Of a DNA stretch of 64,000 bases, positions 47,207 to 57,273 are shown in pieces (position 1 is the first letter of the stretch; each line of letters opens with the position of its first letter). Source of the stretch: Gammaproteobacteria bacterium (lineage in GTDB: Bacteria > Pseudomonadota > Gammaproteobacteria > Arenicellales > Arenicellaceae); assembly GCA_013002025.1 (NCBI GenBank), contig JABDKW010000051.1, forward strand, positions 1 to 64,000. Direction: 5' to 3'. Below the pieces are notes generated by a model, which did no database searches, was not told the DNA's origin, and was given only the letters and a program-made list of their open reading frames with translations. The translations under genes and the position numbers were made by a program.

Positions 47207-48592
47207 ATGCCGACCTCTGAACTACATATTGTTATCCTCGCCGCCGGCAAGGGCACACGCATGCGATCGTCATTACCCAAAGTGATGCACGAAGTAGCTG
47301 GCACGCCCTTGCTGGGGCATGTGTTGGACACCGCAATCAGCCTGCAGCCTGCCGCGATTCATGTCGTCGTTGGCCATGGCAGGGAGCAAATTACCGAACG
47401 CTTTAGCCACGCATCGATTAACTGGGTGGAGCAGACCGAACAATTAGGCACCGGCCATGCTGTGCAACAGGCGTTACCGGGCGTGCCCGATGACGCTGAC
47501 GTTTTGGTGTTATACGGCGATGTGCCTTTGATCAGTGTCGCCACCCTCACCCCGCTGATCGAGGCCTGCGACAGTTTTCCGTTGGCGCTGCTGACCGCCA
47601 GCCTGACCAACCCCAGCGGCCTGGGGCGCATCACCCGTGATGACAGCAATGAGGTCACCGGCATTGTGGAGCATAAAGACGCCAGCGCTGCGCAACTCGC
47701 AATTAATGAAATTAATACCGGATTTCTGTGCGCGCACGCCAAGGCGCTGCGCGGTTGGCTCGATAAGATCGACAATAACAATGCGCAGGGCGAATACTAT
47801 CTGACCGACATTGTGGCAGCGGCACATGCGGCAGGCGAACCAATCGCAGCCCACCAACCGCAGAACAACGACGAAATTATCGGCATCAATAGTCGACAAC
47901 AACTGTCAGAAGTAGAGCGCCTGTATCAAACTCATCAGGCCAACCACCTTATGGCATCAGGCGTGACGCTAATAGACCCGGCGCGCATCGACGTGCGCGG
48001 ATCAGTCAGCGCGGGGCAGGACAGTATTATCGATGTTAATTGTGTATTCGTGGGCGACGTGAAGATCGGCAGTAACGTACAAATCGGCCCCAACTGCGTG
48101 ATTCGCGACAGCGAAATTGGCGACCATTGCATTATTCACCCCAATACGGTGATCGAGCAGGCGGTACTGGGTCAGCGGGTCAATGCCGGTCCCTTTGCGC
48201 GGCTGCGGCCCGGCACCGAACTCGAAGACGAAGTGCGGATCGGTAATTTTGTCGAGACTAAGAACGCCAAATTTGCCAAAGGCTCCAAAGCCAATCATTT
48301 GACCTATGTCGGTGATGCCAGCGTAGGCGAAAAAACCAATATTGGCGCGGGGGTAATCACCTGCAATTACGATGGTGCCAATAAGCACCAGACCACCATT
48401 GGAGAAAACGTTTTCGTAGGTTCCGATTGTCAATTGGTGGCGCCGGTGGTGATCGGCGATGGCGCAACCATTGGTGCCGGCTCAACCATTACCTCGGATG
48501 TAGCACCCGGTCAGCTTGCCATCAGTCGCTCGCGGCAACGTGAAATTGATGGCTGGCAGCGCCCGGTTAAACCTGCGCCCAGGGACAAATAA
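47207..48592 (+). CDS. glmU: Bifunctional N-acetylglucosamine-1-phosphate uridyltransferase / glucosamine-1-phosphate acetyltransferase
   Basis: Makes UDP-GlcNAc for peptidoglycan and LPS. The N-terminal nucleotidyltransferase starts LHIVILAAGKGTRMRSSLPKV; the C-terminal half is a left-handed beta helix of hexapeptide repeats (IGSNVQIGPNCVI) with the HLTYVGDASVGEKTNIGAG acetyltransferase site. 461 residues from the ATG at 47207; a TTG at 47156 would add 17 unrelated residues. Confidence 0.96.
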   Translation: MPTSELHIVILAAGKGTRMRSSLPKVMHEVAGTPLLGHVLDTAISLQPAAIHVVVGHGREQITERFSHASINWVEQTEQLGTGHAVQQALPGVPDDADVLVLYGDVPLISVATLTPLIEACDSFPLALLTASLTNPSGLGRITRDDSNEVTGIVEHKDASAAQLAINEINTGFLCAHAKALRGWLDKIDNNNAQGEYYLTDIVAAAHAAGEPIAAHQPQNNDEIIGINSRQQLSEVERLYQTHQANHLMASGVTLIDPARIDVRGSVSAGQDSIIDVNCVFVGDVKIGSNVQIGPNCVIRDSEIGDHCIIHPNTVIEQAVLGQRVNAGPFARLRPGTELEDEVRIGNFVETKNAKFAKGSKANHLTYVGDASVGEKTNIGAGVITCNYDGANKHQTTIGENVFVGSDCQLVAPVVIGDGATIGAGSTITSDVAPGQLAISRSRQREIDGWQRPVKPAPRDK

Positions 48593-48594
48593 GT

Positions 48595-50430
48595 ATGTGC
48601 GGGATCGTCGGCGCGATTGCGCAGCGCAATATAACCCCGGTGTTAATCGATGGGCTCAAACGACTCGAATACCGTGGCTATGATTCGGCGGGCATTGCCG
48701 TGGTTGACGCCGAGCAGGCACTGGACCTGCGTCGTAGCGTCGGTCGGGTAGCGAGTCTGGAACAAATTTGCGATGGCGTGGAAGGCCATCTTGGTGTCGC
48801 CCACACCCGCTGGGCCACGCATGGCAGACCGGCCGAGCACAACGCCCACCCACATACCTCGTCATTTCAGGTGGCCGTAGTACACAACGGCATCATTGAA
48901 AACCACCACGAACTTCGTGAAGCTCAAAAACAGCAGGGCTTTGTGTTCTCCTCAGAAACCGACACCGAGGTCATCGTGCACCAGATCGACTGGCATATGC
49001 AGCAGGGCAAAAACTTGCTCGCCGCCGTTCAGGCTACCGTGGGTGAGCTCAAAGGCGCATATGGATTGGGCGTTGTATCCAAGCAGGAAACAGACGTACT
49101 GATTGCCGCCCGCAGTGGATCGCCGTTGCTGGTTGGCCTGGGCGAAAATGAGAACTTTATCGCCAGTGACATGTCGGCGCTTATACCGGTCGCGAAAAAA
49201 TACATGGTGTTGGAAGACGGGGACATCGCCAGGGTAACCACCGACAAGGTGGAGATTTTTGATGCCAACGGACAAGCCGTACAACGAGATATCCGTATCA
49301 GCACACTAAGCGATGATGAGATCGAATTGGGTGGCTATGCCCACTACATGAAAAAGGAAATTCACGAGCAAACCCGCGCCATAACCGAAACACTTGAGGG
49401 CCGGCTCGGTGCCGACAGCGTGTTGGAACTGCCATTTGGTGATGAGGCACGCGATATCTTCGATGCTGCCAAGCAGATTAAGATTATTGCCTGTGGCACC
49501 AGTTTCTATGCAGCCAGCGTAGCGCGTTACTGGTTTGAAGAGTTTGGCATCCGTTGCGATGTCGAAATCGCCAGCGAATACCGCTACCGCAAACATGTGG
49601 TCGACCCCGGCACTTTGTTTGTGACGATTTCCCAATCTGGAGAAACCCTCGATACCATGGCGGCACTGGATATGGCCAAGGGCCTCGGCTATACCAACAC
49701 CCTCTGTATCTGTAACGTGGCAGAGAGCTCGCTGGTACGCGCCAGTGATCTGACTATTTTTACCCATGCCGGGCGCGAAATCGGTGTGGCGTCGACCAAA
49801 GCCTTTACCACCCAACTGGTGGTGCTGTTAATGCTGGCAATCTGCCTGCGCCGTCGTCGTGTGGGGGATGGTCAGACCATCGATGATATGGAGCGTGAAA
49901 TCGTTCAGGAGCTACGCTCGCTGCCGCAACAGATTGAGAATGTGCTGGATCTTGAGAACGATATCATCGCCATGGCCAAGCACTTCACCCACAAACATCA
50001 TGCGCTGTTCCTCGGTCGCGGTGCGCACTTCCCGATTGCGATGGAAGGCGCATTGAAGCTCAAAGAGATCTCCTATATTCATGCCGAAGCCTATGCCGCT
50101 GGCGAACTAAAGCACGGCCCGCTGGCCTTGATCGATGAAGATATGCCGGTCGTCGCGGTGGCACCCAATAATGAGCTATTGGAGAAACTCAAGTCCAATC
50201 TGGAAGAAGTGCGCGCGCGTGGTGGCAAGTTGTTTGTGTTTGCCGATCAACACTCTGGCCTGACCTCTGATGAGGAGGCCATGGTACTGGAAGTGGCGCC
50301 GGTTAATAACTATATTGCACCTATTCTGTATGTCGTCCCCTTACAGTTGTTGTCGTATCACGTGGCGCTTAACAAGGGCACAGACATCGACAAACCCCGC
50401 AATCTCGCCAAATCCGTTACCGTTGAGTAG
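48595..50430 (+). CDS. glmS: Glutamine-fructose-6-phosphate aminotransferase
   Basis: Makes glucosamine-6-phosphate, the precursor for GlmU. The N-terminal Cys2 nucleophile (MCGIVGAIA), the RLEYRGYDSAG block, HTRWATHG, two SIS domains (CGTSFYAA, TISQSGETLDT) and the C-terminal KSVTVE end are intact; 611 residues. It starts 2 bases after glmU, so both steps are co-translated. Confidence 0.98.
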   Translation: MCGIVGAIAQRNITPVLIDGLKRLEYRGYDSAGIAVVDAEQALDLRRSVGRVASLEQICDGVEGHLGVAHTRWATHGRPAEHNAHPHTSSFQVAVVHNGIIENHHELREAQKQQGFVFSSETDTEVIVHQIDWHMQQGKNLLAAVQATVGELKGAYGLGVVSKQETDVLIAARSGSPLLVGLGENENFIASDMSALIPVAKKYMVLEDGDIARVTTDKVEIFDANGQAVQRDIRISTLSDDEIELGGYAHYMKKEIHEQTRAITETLEGRLGADSVLELPFGDEARDIFDAAKQIKIIACGTSFYAASVARYWFEEFGIRCDVEIASEYRYRKHVVDPGTLFVTISQSGETLDTMAALDMAKGLGYTNTLCICNVAESSLVRASDLTIFTHAGREIGVASTKAFTTQLVVLLMLAICLRRRRVGDGQTIDDMEREIVQELRSLPQQIENVLDLENDIIAMAKHFTHKHHALFLGRGAHFPIAMEGALKLKEISYIHAEAYAAGELKHGPLALIDEDMPVVAVAPNNELLEKLKSNLEEVRARGGKLFVFADQHSGLTSDEEAMVLEVAPVNNYIAPILYVVPLQLLSYHVALNKGTDIDKPRNLAKSVTVE

Positions 50431-50469
50431 GTCGTTAGGCGGCCACATCTATGGGCAGCCAACCATATA

Positions 50470-52644
50470 ATGGATATCTCCCACATCTTTAATGAACTCA
50501 ACGACGCCCAGCGCGAAGCCGTGGCGGCACCGCCCCAGGCGATGCTGGTTCTGGCCGGTGCTGGCAGCGGCAAAACCCGGGTTTTAACATCTCGCATTGC
50601 GTATCTGGTCGAGGCACATCAAGTCTCACCGCTGTCCATTCTGGCGGTCACCTTTACCAATAAAGCCAGCCGCGAAATGCGCGGCCGCATCGAGAAAATA
50701 CTCGGCCTGCCGATGAGCGGCATGTGGATTGGCACCTTTCACAGCCTGGCGCATCGTTTGTTGCGCCAGCATTATGAAGAGGCTGGCCTGCCGCAAGCAT
50801 TTCAAATTCTGGACAGCGATGATCAGCTCAGAATGATCAAACGCAGCCTCAAGGAATTGGCGCTGGACGAGGCCTATTGGCCGCCGCGCCAACTGCAGTG
50901 GTACATCAATGGCCACAAGGAAGAAGGGCGGCGCCCGGCTCAGGTGCCACCCTCCAATGATTCGCAACAACAAACACTGCTGGCCGTGTATGCGCATTAT
51001 GAGAATCTCTGTCAACGCTTTGGCTTGATCGACTTTTCCGAGTTGTTGCTGCGCGCTTATGAACTTTTACGCAATAATGAGGTGCTGCGCGAGCGCTACC
51101 AGAACCGTTTTCAGCATGTGTTGGTGGATGAATTTCAGGACACCAACTCCATTCAATATTCCTGGCTGCGGCTATTGGTACAAAAATCTCACAACCTGTT
51201 TGCGGTGGGTGATGACGATCAATCCATCTACGGGTGGCGCGGCGCCAAGGTGGAAAACATTCTGCAGTTTGAACGTGATTTCCCCAATACCAAGATGATT
51301 CGCCTGGAGCAGAACTATCGCTCCACCACAAATATTCTGGATGCCGCCAATGCAGTGATCGAGAACAATGGGTCGCGACTTGGTAAAAAGCTATGGACCG
51401 CAGGCGAAGAAGGTGAGCCGGTAAAACTGTACACCGCCTACAACGAGCAGGATGAAGCACGGTTTGTTATTGATCAGATTAGGCTGTGGGTCGATCAGGG
51501 GGGCTTGCGCAGCGAGGTGGCAATATTGTATCGCTCCAATGCCCAATCGCGAGTGTTTGAAGAAGTGCTGCTAAACGTGGGTATGCCCTATCGGGTGTAT
51601 GGCGGCCTGCGTTTTTTCGAGCGCGCTGAAATTAAAGACGCCCTGGCCTATTTGCGGCTCTGCACGCGGCGCGACGATGACCCCTCGTTCGAACGCATCG
51701 TCAACACCCCCACCCGTGGCATCGGCAATAAAACCATCGACACGGTGCGCGAGTTCGCTCGCGCCGGGCAGCTATCGATGTGGGATGCCACCAATCAATT
51801 GATCACCAATGGCGGACTAAGCAGTCGCGCCACGTCCGCGCTGGCGGTGTTCGTCAACCTGATTCAGGAAATCGACGCGCAGATCAAAGATCAAGATTTA
51901 TTCCAACAGATTGAGATCATGCTGGATCTATCCAAGCTGATAGCACATTTTGAAAAAGAGAAAGGGGAAAAAGGCCAGGCCCGGGTTGAAAACCTGCAGG
52001 AGCTGATTACCGCGGCGCGTGGTTTTGAAATTGAAGAAACCGAAGATGATCTACCGCCGCTAGCCTCATTCCTCGCTCACGCAGCGCTGGAAGCCGGCGA
52101 AGGCCAGGCCGAGGAATGGGAAGACTGCGTGCAGTTGATGAGCCTGCACAGTGCCAAAGGGCTGGAATTTCCACTGGTGTTTTTAACCGGCATGGAAGAA
52201 GGCCTGTTCCCGCATCAGCGCTCGCTGGAAGAAGGCTCAGGTCGCCTCGAAGAAGAGCGCCGCCTTTGCTACGTGGGTATGACCCGCGCCATGCAACAAC
52301 TGTGGCTGAGCTACGCTGAACTACGCCGCCTATACGGCTCAGAAAAGTACACCAGCCCGTCGCGCTTTCTCGGTGAAATACCCGAAGAACTTATCTCAGA
52401 GATTCGTGCCAAGCCCAAAAAGACCTACAGTGCGCCAGTTAAGCACAGCAATTGGGTCGATGATCAAAGTGCGCACGAGAGTGGTGTCTCCGTAGGCATG
52501 AACGTCAGCCACCCAAAGTTTGGTGATGGTGTGGTGGTAAGCCTCGAAGGGCAGGGTGAATACGCCCGCATTCAGATCAACTTCTCGGAGGTAGGCAGCA
52601 AATGGCTGGTACTGGCCTACGCCAATCTATCGCTGGCGGAATAA
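50470..52644 (+). CDS. uvrD: DNA helicase II UvrD
   Basis: Superfamily 1A 3'-5' helicase in mismatch and excision repair. Motifs: LAGAGSGKTRVL (Walker A), VDEFQDTN, VGDDDQSIYGWRGA, RLEQNYRS, SAKGLEFPLVFLTGMEEGLFPH and VGMTRA. The start MDISHIFNELNDAQREAV and 724 residues match UvrD rather than Rep, and a C-terminal Tudor-like stretch (HPKFGDGVVVSLEG) is present. Confidence 0.95.
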   Translation: MDISHIFNELNDAQREAVAAPPQAMLVLAGAGSGKTRVLTSRIAYLVEAHQVSPLSILAVTFTNKASREMRGRIEKILGLPMSGMWIGTFHSLAHRLLRQHYEEAGLPQAFQILDSDDQLRMIKRSLKELALDEAYWPPRQLQWYINGHKEEGRRPAQVPPSNDSQQQTLLAVYAHYENLCQRFGLIDFSELLLRAYELLRNNEVLRERYQNRFQHVLVDEFQDTNSIQYSWLRLLVQKSHNLFAVGDDDQSIYGWRGAKVENILQFERDFPNTKMIRLEQNYRSTTNILDAANAVIENNGSRLGKKLWTAGEEGEPVKLYTAYNEQDEARFVIDQIRLWVDQGGLRSEVAILYRSNAQSRVFEEVLLNVGMPYRVYGGLRFFERAEIKDALAYLRLCTRRDDDPSFERIVNTPTRGIGNKTIDTVREFARAGQLSMWDATNQLITNGGLSSRATSALAVFVNLIQEIDAQIKDQDLFQQIEIMLDLSKLIAHFEKEKGEKGQARVENLQELITAARGFEIEETEDDLPPLASFLAHAALEAGEGQAEEWEDCVQLMSLHSAKGLEFPLVFLTGMEEGLFPHQRSLEEGSGRLEEERRLCYVGMTRAMQQLWLSYAELRRLYGSEKYTSPSRFLGEIPEELISEIRAKPKKTYSAPVKHSNWVDDQSAHESGVSVGMNVSHPKFGDGVVVSLEGQGEYARIQINFSEVGSKWLVLAYANLSLAE

Positions 52645-52645
52645 T

Positions 52646-53299
52646 TTAGCCCGACTCGACAAAAAAGCTATCCAGCATTGGGTACTTACTGGCTTGTTTG
52701 CGCTGCCGTTGCGAATCAGGTTGTGCAATGCTGTAAATATGTTTGACCCCATAATGCGCCGCGGCGTCCAGTACAGCTTCGCTGTCATCGATAAACAAAG
52801 TCGTTTGTAAATCGAAGCCCTGCATGGCCTGCAGGCGTAACCAAAAATCGGCCTGCTCCTTGGGCGCACCTAATTCGTGCGAGCACACCATGGTATCGAA
52901 AAATCGGTCCAGCGAGGTGTGTTTAACCTTTAGATTCAACACCTCGCGGTGTGCGTTGGTAATTAAGCGTAAATCATCCACCTGCGCCCGGCAGTGCTCG
53001 AGAAACTCCTGCGCCAGCGGTCGGTAACCAATTTTGTGTGCCACATCCGCCTTGTGCTGCATGATGTCCAGCTCCAGCTCCTGCGACCAAAAATCCACGC
53101 AGTACCAGTTCAAGGTACCCGCGTGATTGGTGAACAGCGGGTTGAGCTTTTCTGCCACCTGCGCCGGTTCCAGCTGCTTGGCCTCGCCGTATACACGCGG
53201 CAGGTGATGCAGCCAGAAATGGCTGTCAAAGTGCAGGTCCAGCAGGGTGCCGTCCATGTCCAGCAGAACCGTCTTAATATTGGGCCAATCGAGTTGCAT
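52646..53299 (-). CDS. yrfG: HAD hydrolase, GMP/IMP nucleotidase YrfG-like
   Basis: HAD phosphatase with nucleophile motif LLDMDGTLLDLHFDS, the Thr/Ser motif LITNAH, the lysine in GAPKEQADFW and the acidic IDDSEAVLDAA. The LNWYCVDFWSQEL segment is shared with E. coli YrfG, which hydrolyses GMP and IMP. It sits between uvrD and dapF on the opposite strand. Confidence 0.83.
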   Translation of the reverse strand: MQLDWPNIKTVLLDMDGTLLDLHFDSHFWLHHLPRVYGEAKQLEPAQVAEKLNPLFTNHAGTLNWYCVDFWSQELELDIMQHKADVAHKIGYRPLAQEFLEHCRAQVDDLRLITNAHREVLNLKVKHTSLDRFFDTMVCSHELGAPKEQADFWLRLQAMQGFDLQTTLFIDDSEAVLDAAAHYGVKHIYSIAQPDSQRQRKQASKYPMLDSFFVESG

Positions 53300-53383
53300 C
53301 GGTGTTTGTTCAGCGCCCTTGGCAATGTGCGGGTTACAGCGCAGATTATATGGTTAAATACGCGCTATGCCAGAGGCTGATGA

Positions 53384-54223
53384 ATGAAAACCCCGTTCAC
53401 AAAAATGCAGGCGCTGGGCAACGATTTTGTTGTGTTTGATGCCACCCGCCAAGCGCTGTCTCTGACAGCGGCAATGGCCGCGCGCATTGCCCATCGGCAG
53501 CTCGGCATTGGCTGCGATCAGATTCTGCTGGTTGAAGCCTCAGACCGTGACGCTATCGACTTTAAATACCGCATTCTCAATGCCGATGGCTCGGAAGTAG
53601 GCCAGTGCGGAAATGGGGCGCGTTGTTTTATGCATTTTGTACGGCAACAGGGCCTCACCGACAAACGCACGCTGTCGGTGGCAACGCTGGGCGGCGACCT
53701 GTTACTTGAATTGCTCGACGATGACCAGGTGCGGGTCAATATGGGCATCCCCAAATTTGCCCCGGCTGATATTCCACTGGCGGTAGACAATGAAGCGCCT
53801 AAATATTCGATTAAAAAGGATGGCGACGCCATCGAGTTTTACGCTCTGTCTATTGGCAACCCGCACGCAGTGATCGAAGTCGATAACGTTAGCAGTGCAC
53901 CGGTGGACCTGGTTGGTCCGATGCTGGAGTCGCACCCACTATTCCCGGAACGGGTCAATGTCGGGTTTATGCAAATCAACAGCAAAACTGATATCGCATT
54001 ACGCGTATTCGAGCGCGGCGCAGGTGAAACTTTGGCCTGTGGCAGCGGCGCCTGTGCGGCCGTGGTGGCCGGCATTCGAGCCGGCAAGCTGGCCAATCAG
54101 GTAAGCGCACAATTACCGGGCGGTCGCCTACAGATAGAATGGGCCGGTAACGCAGAACCGGTGTTTATGAGCGGCCCAGCGTATACTTCCTTCACCGGCG
54201 AAATTGACCTTAGTGAGCTATGA
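53384..54223 (+). CDS. dapF: Diaminopimelate epimerase
   Basis: Converts LL- to meso-diaminopimelate for lysine and peptidoglycan. The two catalytic cysteines are C75 (GQCGNGARC) and C219 (LACGSGACAA), and the start KMQALGNDFVVFD is typical; 279 residues. First gene of the dapF-DUF484-xerC cluster. Confidence 0.97.
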   Translation: MKTPFTKMQALGNDFVVFDATRQALSLTAAMAARIAHRQLGIGCDQILLVEASDRDAIDFKYRILNADGSEVGQCGNGARCFMHFVRQQGLTDKRTLSVATLGGDLLLELLDDDQVRVNMGIPKFAPADIPLAVDNEAPKYSIKKDGDAIEFYALSIGNPHAVIEVDNVSSAPVDLVGPMLESHPLFPERVNVGFMQINSKTDIALRVFERGAGETLACGSGACAAVVAGIRAGKLANQVSAQLPGGRLQIEWAGNAEPVFMSGPAYTSFTGEIDLSEL

Positions 54224-54258
54224 GCACGCTTTAACCCTTTTCCTATCCCAGACACCAT

Positions 54259-54924
54259 ATGACGCAAACAGAAACCGATCTATATCATAAGGACGACGAG
54301 CTATTGGCTTTACTAAAGGCCAACCCCGATATCTTTCAACGCCATCCCGAGCTGCTGGAATTAATCAGCTTGAATGACAATCGCGGTACGGCATCGCTGT
54401 TAGAGCGGCAGATCGACACCCTCAAATCCCGCCTCGCACAGTTTCGTTCACAACACTCAGAACTGATCGAGGTGGCGCGCGAAAATGAACAAATCAGCGA
54501 CAGCTTTAGCCGCATACTGTGTCAGTTAATCGGTTTTGAAAACCTCTCGGAGTTCGCCGGTGAATTTCCACAGGCCCTGCGTAAAACCTTTGGCGTGAAT
54601 GAGGTAGCGTTCAAAACCGCTCGCGGCGTGGCACAACGCCCAGATGAAAAGCCCGCCTACGAAGATGCATTGCGTCGCCTTAGCCATCAACATGCAGTCT
54701 GTGATGAACGCTGGCCAAGCGGTATTCTGAAGCTGTTCTTCAGCGAGGCCATCGGCTCAGCCGCACTGATCCCCATGCTCACCAGTGATCGACAGACCAT
54801 TGGCATTCTGGCGCTGGGCTCAAATGACGCCAGCCGCTATACGCATGATTTAGGCACCGCGCATTTGGATCGCCTCGGCCAAATGGCGGGTATCTGTCTA
54901 GCGCGCTTGCAACCCACCGAGTAA
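54259..54924 (+). CDS. DUF484 protein (GAF-like)
   Basis: 221 residues with the N-terminal FQRHPELLELI and a coiled coil ahead of a GAF-like domain ending AALIPMLTSDRQTIGILALGS. The family has an unclear role but nearly always lies between dapF and xerC, as here, with only 2 bases to xerC. Confidence 0.88.
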   Translation: MTQTETDLYHKDDELLALLKANPDIFQRHPELLELISLNDNRGTASLLERQIDTLKSRLAQFRSQHSELIEVARENEQISDSFSRILCQLIGFENLSEFAGEFPQALRKTFGVNEVAFKTARGVAQRPDEKPAYEDALRRLSHQHAVCDERWPSGILKLFFSEAIGSAALIPMLTSDRQTIGILALGSNDASRYTHDLGTAHLDRLGQMAGICLARLQPTE

Positions 54925-54926
54925 CC

Positions 54927-55841
54927 ATGGCTGGCGCCCCTCAAGCTGACGTTGAGGCCTATCTCAGCAGCTTGCAGGTAGAGCGCCGTTTGTCGCCGCA
55001 CACCCTGGCTGCCTACCAGCGCGATATCAATAAACTGTTCGCGTTTTGTGATCAACGCGGCCTGTTGCTGTGGCAGGGCCTGACCACCCATGTGGTGCGC
55101 CAGTTTGCCGCCAGCCTCAATGCCAAGGGCATGAGTGCCAAGAGCATTCAACGCATACTCTCGTCGGGTCGCGGCCTGGCCCAATTTTTAATCCAGCGTG
55201 GCAGTTTGACCACCAACCCCTTCGATGACGTAAGAGCACCGAAAGCGGAGAAACGCCTGCCTAAGACGCTAAGCGTTGATCAGATCACCTCGCTGATTGA
55301 GATTGAAGCCAATAACCCTCTTAGCTACCGCGACAAAGCGGCCATGGAGCTGTTTTATTCCTCAGGCATGCGATTAGCCGAACTGTGTAATCTGGATTTA
55401 AATGATCTGATGCTGCCGGAGCGTCTGGTGCGCGTCACCGGCAAGGGCAATAAAACCCGCGACTTGCCGATTGGCAAATACGCCGATCAGGCTCTACGAG
55501 ACTGGCTGTTACAACGCAATGAGTTGCCATTGAAAGATTACGAAGCGGTATTTGTGTCCAAGCATGGTCGGCGGATTAATCCACGCACCATTCAACAGCG
55601 GGTTAAATACTGGGCGACACGACAGGGCATTGATATACCAGTAAGCCCGCATATGTTGCGACACTCTTTTGCCAGCCACCTGTTGGAATCCAGCGGCGAA
55701 TTACGCGCGGTGCAAGAGCTGCTTGGCCACGCCAATATCAGTACCACCCAGATTTACACGCATCTGGATTTTCAACATTTGGCACAGGTCTACGACGATG
55801 CCCACCCGCGCGCCAAAAAAGGCAAACCCGAGAACAACTAG
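54927..55841 (+). CDS. xerC: Tyrosine recombinase XerC
   Basis: Resolves chromosome dimers at dif with XerD. The catalytic set is visible: Arg in SSGMRLAELCNL, Lys in TGKGNKTR, His and Arg in HMLRHSFASHLL, His in LLGHANIS and the nucleophile Y277 in IYTHLDF. 304 residues. Overlaps the convergent P450 gene by 4 bases. Confidence 0.96.
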   Translation: MAGAPQADVEAYLSSLQVERRLSPHTLAAYQRDINKLFAFCDQRGLLLWQGLTTHVVRQFAASLNAKGMSAKSIQRILSSGRGLAQFLIQRGSLTTNPFDDVRAPKAEKRLPKTLSVDQITSLIEIEANNPLSYRDKAAMELFYSSGMRLAELCNLDLNDLMLPERLVRVTGKGNKTRDLPIGKYADQALRDWLLQRNELPLKDYEAVFVSKHGRRINPRTIQQRVKYWATRQGIDIPVSPHMLRHSFASHLLESSGELRAVQELLGHANISTTQIYTHLDFQHLAQVYDDAHPRAKKGKPENN

Positions 55842-57160
55842 CCAAGGGTTTTCAGAGAAAGGGGCAAAGCGTCTGAGGGTTTGCCAATGGGGGCCGGCTG
55901 ATAGGGCATTTCATAATCAGTTGGCACCTCGAGCTGGTAATAGCGCAGCAGATGGAACAGCACCTGCTTCACCTGCAATTCGGCAAACTTCAAGCCCAGA
56001 CATTTATGCGCACCGCCACCGAAGGGGATATAGGCGTGGCGGTGTATTTTGTCTTCCGCCCGCTGTTTGTCAAAACGTAGCGGGTCGAAGCACTGGGGGT
56101 CCTTCCAGATTGATGCCAGGCGGTGCGTAAAGTATGGGCTGACATGCACCTGCTCACCGCGCTTTATAGCGTAGCCCTCAAACTCGCAATCACGAATTGC
56201 GTGGCGAGGGATGGTCGGCAACGGGGGATACAGGCGCAAGGCTTCTTTAAACACCAGACCGGTCAACTGCATGTCGCCCAACTGCGCATAGCTAACAGAG
56301 TTATTCTCAACCGCTGCGTGTTCTTCGCGTAACTTGTCCTGCCACTGCGGATGCTTGGCCAGCGCAAAGCACACACTGGACAGCGAGCTGGTGGTGGTGT
56401 CGTGCGCCGCCATCATCAGGAATATCATATGGTCGATGATGTCCTGATCTGAAAACCCTTCGCCCTCATCGCTCTGTGCGCGACAAATCTCGGTGAACAT
56501 ATCCGCCTCCGAGGGGTTATAAGCGGATTTGCGCCGTGCCTCGATGCGGCTACCAAAATGCTCTTCAAGGTAGGCCCGCCCTGCCAGCCCGCGCTGATAT
56601 TTATTACCCAACATCGGGTAGCGCACGATCACCATTGCCGCATTCACCAAATCAACAAACGAGGTGTTTACGTCATTGGCTTCGTCAGACAGTGACTCAC
56701 CAACAAATATTTTGGTGGCGAGATCAAGCGTCAGTTCCTTGATCGCGGGGTAGAACAGAAACGGTGAACGCTGAGACCAGGCCTGCACTGCGGCATCGAT
56801 ATCGGGGTTCATGGCATCGACATACAAGGCCAATGCATCACTCTTGAATGGCGCACCCATTAAACGCCGATGAAAACGATGGTCATCGCCATCACGCAGC
56901 ATAAGGCCGTTGGGAAATAACTCCTTCAGTGAGCGATTCCAGGCCAGCCGGCTGGAAAAATTCTTATCCCGGTCGAGCAATACAAACTCATTGCCTTCAG
57001 GGCTCAACAGATGCACCGCCTTCTGACCTAAAAAGCGATTGAAATACACCGCGCCATGGCGCTGGTACATGGTTTCATACAACTGGTTGCAGTTGCGCAT
57101 GAAGGCCAGCGTCTGACCCAGCCAGGGCAGGCCGTTCTCACCGGGGACGGTTTTAAGCAT
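55838..57160 (-). CDS. Cytochrome P450
   Basis: Heme monooxygenase of 440 residues with no membrane anchor. The heme-binding loop is FGGGAHKCLG (C387), the I-helix oxygen motif is AAHDTTTSS, and the K-helix ExxR is in KEALRLYPP. The PGENGLPWLGQTLAFM start and the loop resemble the CYP26/CYP120 side of the family, but this is only a visual likeness. No ferredoxin or reductase gene is nearby, so its electron donor must be elsewhere. Confidence 0.9.
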   Translation of the reverse strand: MLKTVPGENGLPWLGQTLAFMRNCNQLYETMYQRHGAVYFNRFLGQKAVHLLSPEGNEFVLLDRDKNFSSRLAWNRSLKELFPNGLMLRDGDDHRFHRRLMGAPFKSDALALYVDAMNPDIDAAVQAWSQRSPFLFYPAIKELTLDLATKIFVGESLSDEANDVNTSFVDLVNAAMVIVRYPMLGNKYQRGLAGRAYLEEHFGSRIEARRKSAYNPSEADMFTEICRAQSDEGEGFSDQDIIDHMIFLMMAAHDTTTSSLSSVCFALAKHPQWQDKLREEHAAVENNSVSYAQLGDMQLTGLVFKEALRLYPPLPTIPRHAIRDCEFEGYAIKRGEQVHVSPYFTHRLASIWKDPQCFDPLRFDKQRAEDKIHRHAYIPFGGGAHKCLGLKFAELQVKQVLFHLLRYYQLEVPTDYEMPYQPAPIGKPSDALPLSLKTLG

Positions 57161-57273
57161 TAGAGTGAACGCTCTGATCGAAAGGCGCTACTTTAACAGA
57201 CACCGGCGCTGTCACTAAACAGTTCCCGTGTTGAGTTAATTGTGCATGACGATTACGGCGACCCGCGCGCCAG

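Noticed and set aside
49306-49815. Long open frame (169 codons) on the minus strand
   Set aside because: It is antisense to glmS, whose coding is certain; the product has no family features.
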